Assembly: GCF_011290685.1 (NCBI RefSeq)
Contig: NZ_JAANYN010000002.1
Location: 737,347-801,346, forward strand
DNA: 64,000 bases
DNA from: Cyclobacterium plantarum
GTDB lineage: Bacteria > Bacteroidota > Bacteroidia > Cytophagales > Cyclobacteriaceae
Reading direction: 5' to 3'
In this document: one piece after another, positions 62,893-64,000 of the stretch
Position numbering within the stretch: position 1 is the stretch's first letter
Layout of the letters: each line of letters begins with the position of its first letter
Translations under genes and position numbers: made by a program
Notes under the pieces: generated by a model
Databases searched by the model: none
Told to the model about the DNA's origin: nothing
Seen by the model: only the letters and a program-made list of their open reading frames with translations

Positions 62893-64000
62893 TTAGAATT
62901 TAAAACTATAGGAAAAAGAAGGAATCACGGGAAAAAGGCTGTATTGCATCACTTTCCGGTTGCCCTGATTGTCACTGCCCAGGTCCATAAAGAATGGGTT
63001 CATGCGGTTGTATACATTATAAATGCCCAGGGTCCATTTTCTTTCCCCCCATCTCTTGGTTTTCCACCAGCTAAAACTCAAATCCAAACGGTGGTAATCC
63101 CTGTTTCTGAAATTATTTCTGCTTTCGTAATATTCCACATTGGGCCTGGAAAACCCTCCATACCTGCTTATCTCCAATCCCTCGTACCGCTGCGTCGGGA
63201 GAGAAACCGCATTGCCGGTACCATAGACCCAGGCCAGGGAAAAATCCTTGTTGTCCTTCCACTCATGGGTAAGGGCAAAACTCACATCATGCCTGCGGTC
63301 ATACTTGTAAGGAAACCATTCCCCAAAATTAACCTCATCAAATCTCCTCTCCGTATTGGAAAGGGTATATCCCAACCATCCGGAAATCCTTCCTACTTTA
63401 CGCTGAACCAGGAATTCCGCCCCATAGCTCCTTCCCTCTCCTACGGCTACCTTGTCCTGCCAATCCTCATCCAGGTTGAGGTAGGTGGCTCCATCCTTGT
63501 ACTCAATCAGTCCATCCATGGTCTTGTAGTAAGCTTCCAGCGTTATTTCAAAGCCCTTGAAATTACGTACCCCACCCAAAGCTACCTGCATGGCTTCCTG
63601 GGGGCCGATATTTGGGGTGGCGGGCACCCACAAATCTGTTGGCAAGCCCAGTCCCGCATTGGTCAACAGGTGAATAAACTGGGTCATGGTCACAAAGGAA
63701 GCCTTCAAAGATGTACTGGAATTGACCAGGTATCGGGCAGCAATCCTGGGCTGCAGGCTATTGTAGTGTTGGTCTTCGGTAAGGAAACCGGAATAATGAA
63801 GCCCCAGGTTGGCCTTTAACCTGGAACTGAGATTGATATCATCCTCTGCATACAAGGCATACTCCATGGAGTTGAGTTCATCCGCACCCAAGCGCAGGTC
63901 ATTTTCCGCTTCGGTGCTTTTGCTGGCATACACTCCCGGAGAAAATTTATGGAAAATCACATTGGTACCAAATCGGAAATAATGGTCTGGGTTGGGGATA
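62893..64000 (-). CDS. TonB-dependent receptor, C-terminal part (N-terminus outside window)
   Basis: About 368 residues are visible; the frame is open to the right edge, so the plug and N-terminal part are missing. Visible segments are typical barrel strands: AEFLVQRKVGRISGWLGYTLSNTERRF, RHDVSFALTHEWKD, FRNRDYHRLDLSFSWWK, WTLGIYNVYNRMNPFFM and the final SLFPVIPSFSYSFKF with terminal aromatic residue. It is followed by the DUF4249 lipoprotein gene 3 bases later. Its substrate is unknown; in this pairing peptides, glycans or iron chelates are possible. Confidence 0.93.
   Translation of the reverse strand, partial: IPNPDHYFRFGTNVIFHKFSPGVYASKSTEAENDLRLGADELNSMEYALYAEDDINLSSRLKANLGLHYSGFLTEDQHYNSLQPRIAARYLVNSSTSLKASFVTMTQFIHLLTNAGLGLPTDLWVPATPNIGPQEAMQVALGGVRNFKGFEITLEAYYKTMDGLIEYKDGATYLNLDEDWQDKVAVGEGRSYGAEFLVQRKVGRISGWLGYTLSNTERRFDEVNFGEWFPYKYDRRHDVSFALTHEWKDNKDFSLAWVYGTGNAVSLPTQRYEGLEISRYGGFSRPNVEYYESRNNFRNRDYHRLDLSFSWWKTKRWGERKWTLGIYNVYNRMNPFFMDLGSDNQGNRKVMQYSLFPVIPSFSYSFKF

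Noticed and set aside
62944-63819. 291-codon plus-strand frame opposite the TonB receptor
   Set aside because: Antisense shadow; the receptor frame carries barrel-strand patterns and the correct C-terminal signature.

Overview
The window looks like a chromosomal segment of a free-living, probably marine or sediment Bacteroidota of the Cyclobacteriaceae/Cytophagales type (inferred from gene content, not from a marker-gene comparison). Evidence: a SusC/SusD pair with a FecR regulator, many short lipoprotein signals, families concentrated in Bacteroidota (DUF4249 beside a TonB-dependent receptor, DUF4230, GH140, DUF1080, a zinc-less Sir2), weak Shine-Dalgarno sequences and promoters resembling TTTG-N19-TAnnTTTG. 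Both window ends cut genes: a GH78 rhamnosidase on the left and a TonB-dependent receptor on the right. No rRNA, tRNA, CRISPR array, prophage or insertion sequence was recognised.

Region 1 (1-13,833, minus strand) is a polysaccharide utilization locus read from right to left: FecR anti-sigma regulator, SusC with STN domain, SusD, two S1-type sulfatases (one with a HEAT tail), a Tat-exported metallophosphoesterase, and a GH78 alpha-L-rhamnosidase. The set suggests a sulfated, rhamnose-containing glycan. No ECF sigma gene is next to fecR.

Region 2 (14,021-19,618) is a peroxide or heme oxidoreductase cassette: a membrane protein of unknown function, a DyP-type peroxidase and a mini-catalase in one tight operon, facing a convergent FAD-linked oxidase whose 3' end overlaps the catalase gene. 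The FAD enzyme could supply hydrogen peroxide to the two heme proteins.

Region 3 (19,740-22,633) is the most unusual part. A TPP riboswitch with a recognisable terminator/antiterminator precedes a four-gene operon: SAM methyltransferase, AIR-synthase/HypE/ThiL-like protein, a ThiE-like protein that has lost phosphate-binding residues, and a Trm112-like zinc-ribbon protein. This is not a standard thiamine operon and may be an undescribed thiamine-linked pathway.

Region 4 (23,090-31,180) holds housekeeping and transport genes: a CASTOR/POLLUX-like ion channel, a MATE exporter, an agmatinase-like ureohydrolase, a SixA phosphatase and topA, with a possible small RNA near 25.2 kb. Region 5 (31,600-36,130) is an AT-richer patch of small accessory genes (two AraC regulators, NmrA-like protein, two SRPBCC proteins, a VOC protein, a MORN protein) and one probable pseudogene.

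Region 6 (36,428-48,770) returns to carbohydrate metabolism: ThuA-like protein, FAD-dependent lipoprotein oxidoreductase, GH140 enzyme, VOC protein, small stress-like proteins, and a Gfo/Idh/MocA oxidoreductase followed by a 1,135-residue HEAT protein with two DUF1080 domains, consistent with 3-keto-glycoside chemistry. Region 7 (49,104-60,996) contains two outer-membrane proteins (one OmpA-like), Sir2, a membrane protein, a secreted protein, an aldo/keto reductase, an exonuclease/GIY-YIG nuclease, DinB and acetyltransferase genes, FadD and a DUF4230 protein. Region 8 (61,041-61,955) is a non-coding array of about 300-bp repeats built from palindromic hairpins, followed by a DUF4249/TonB-receptor pair.
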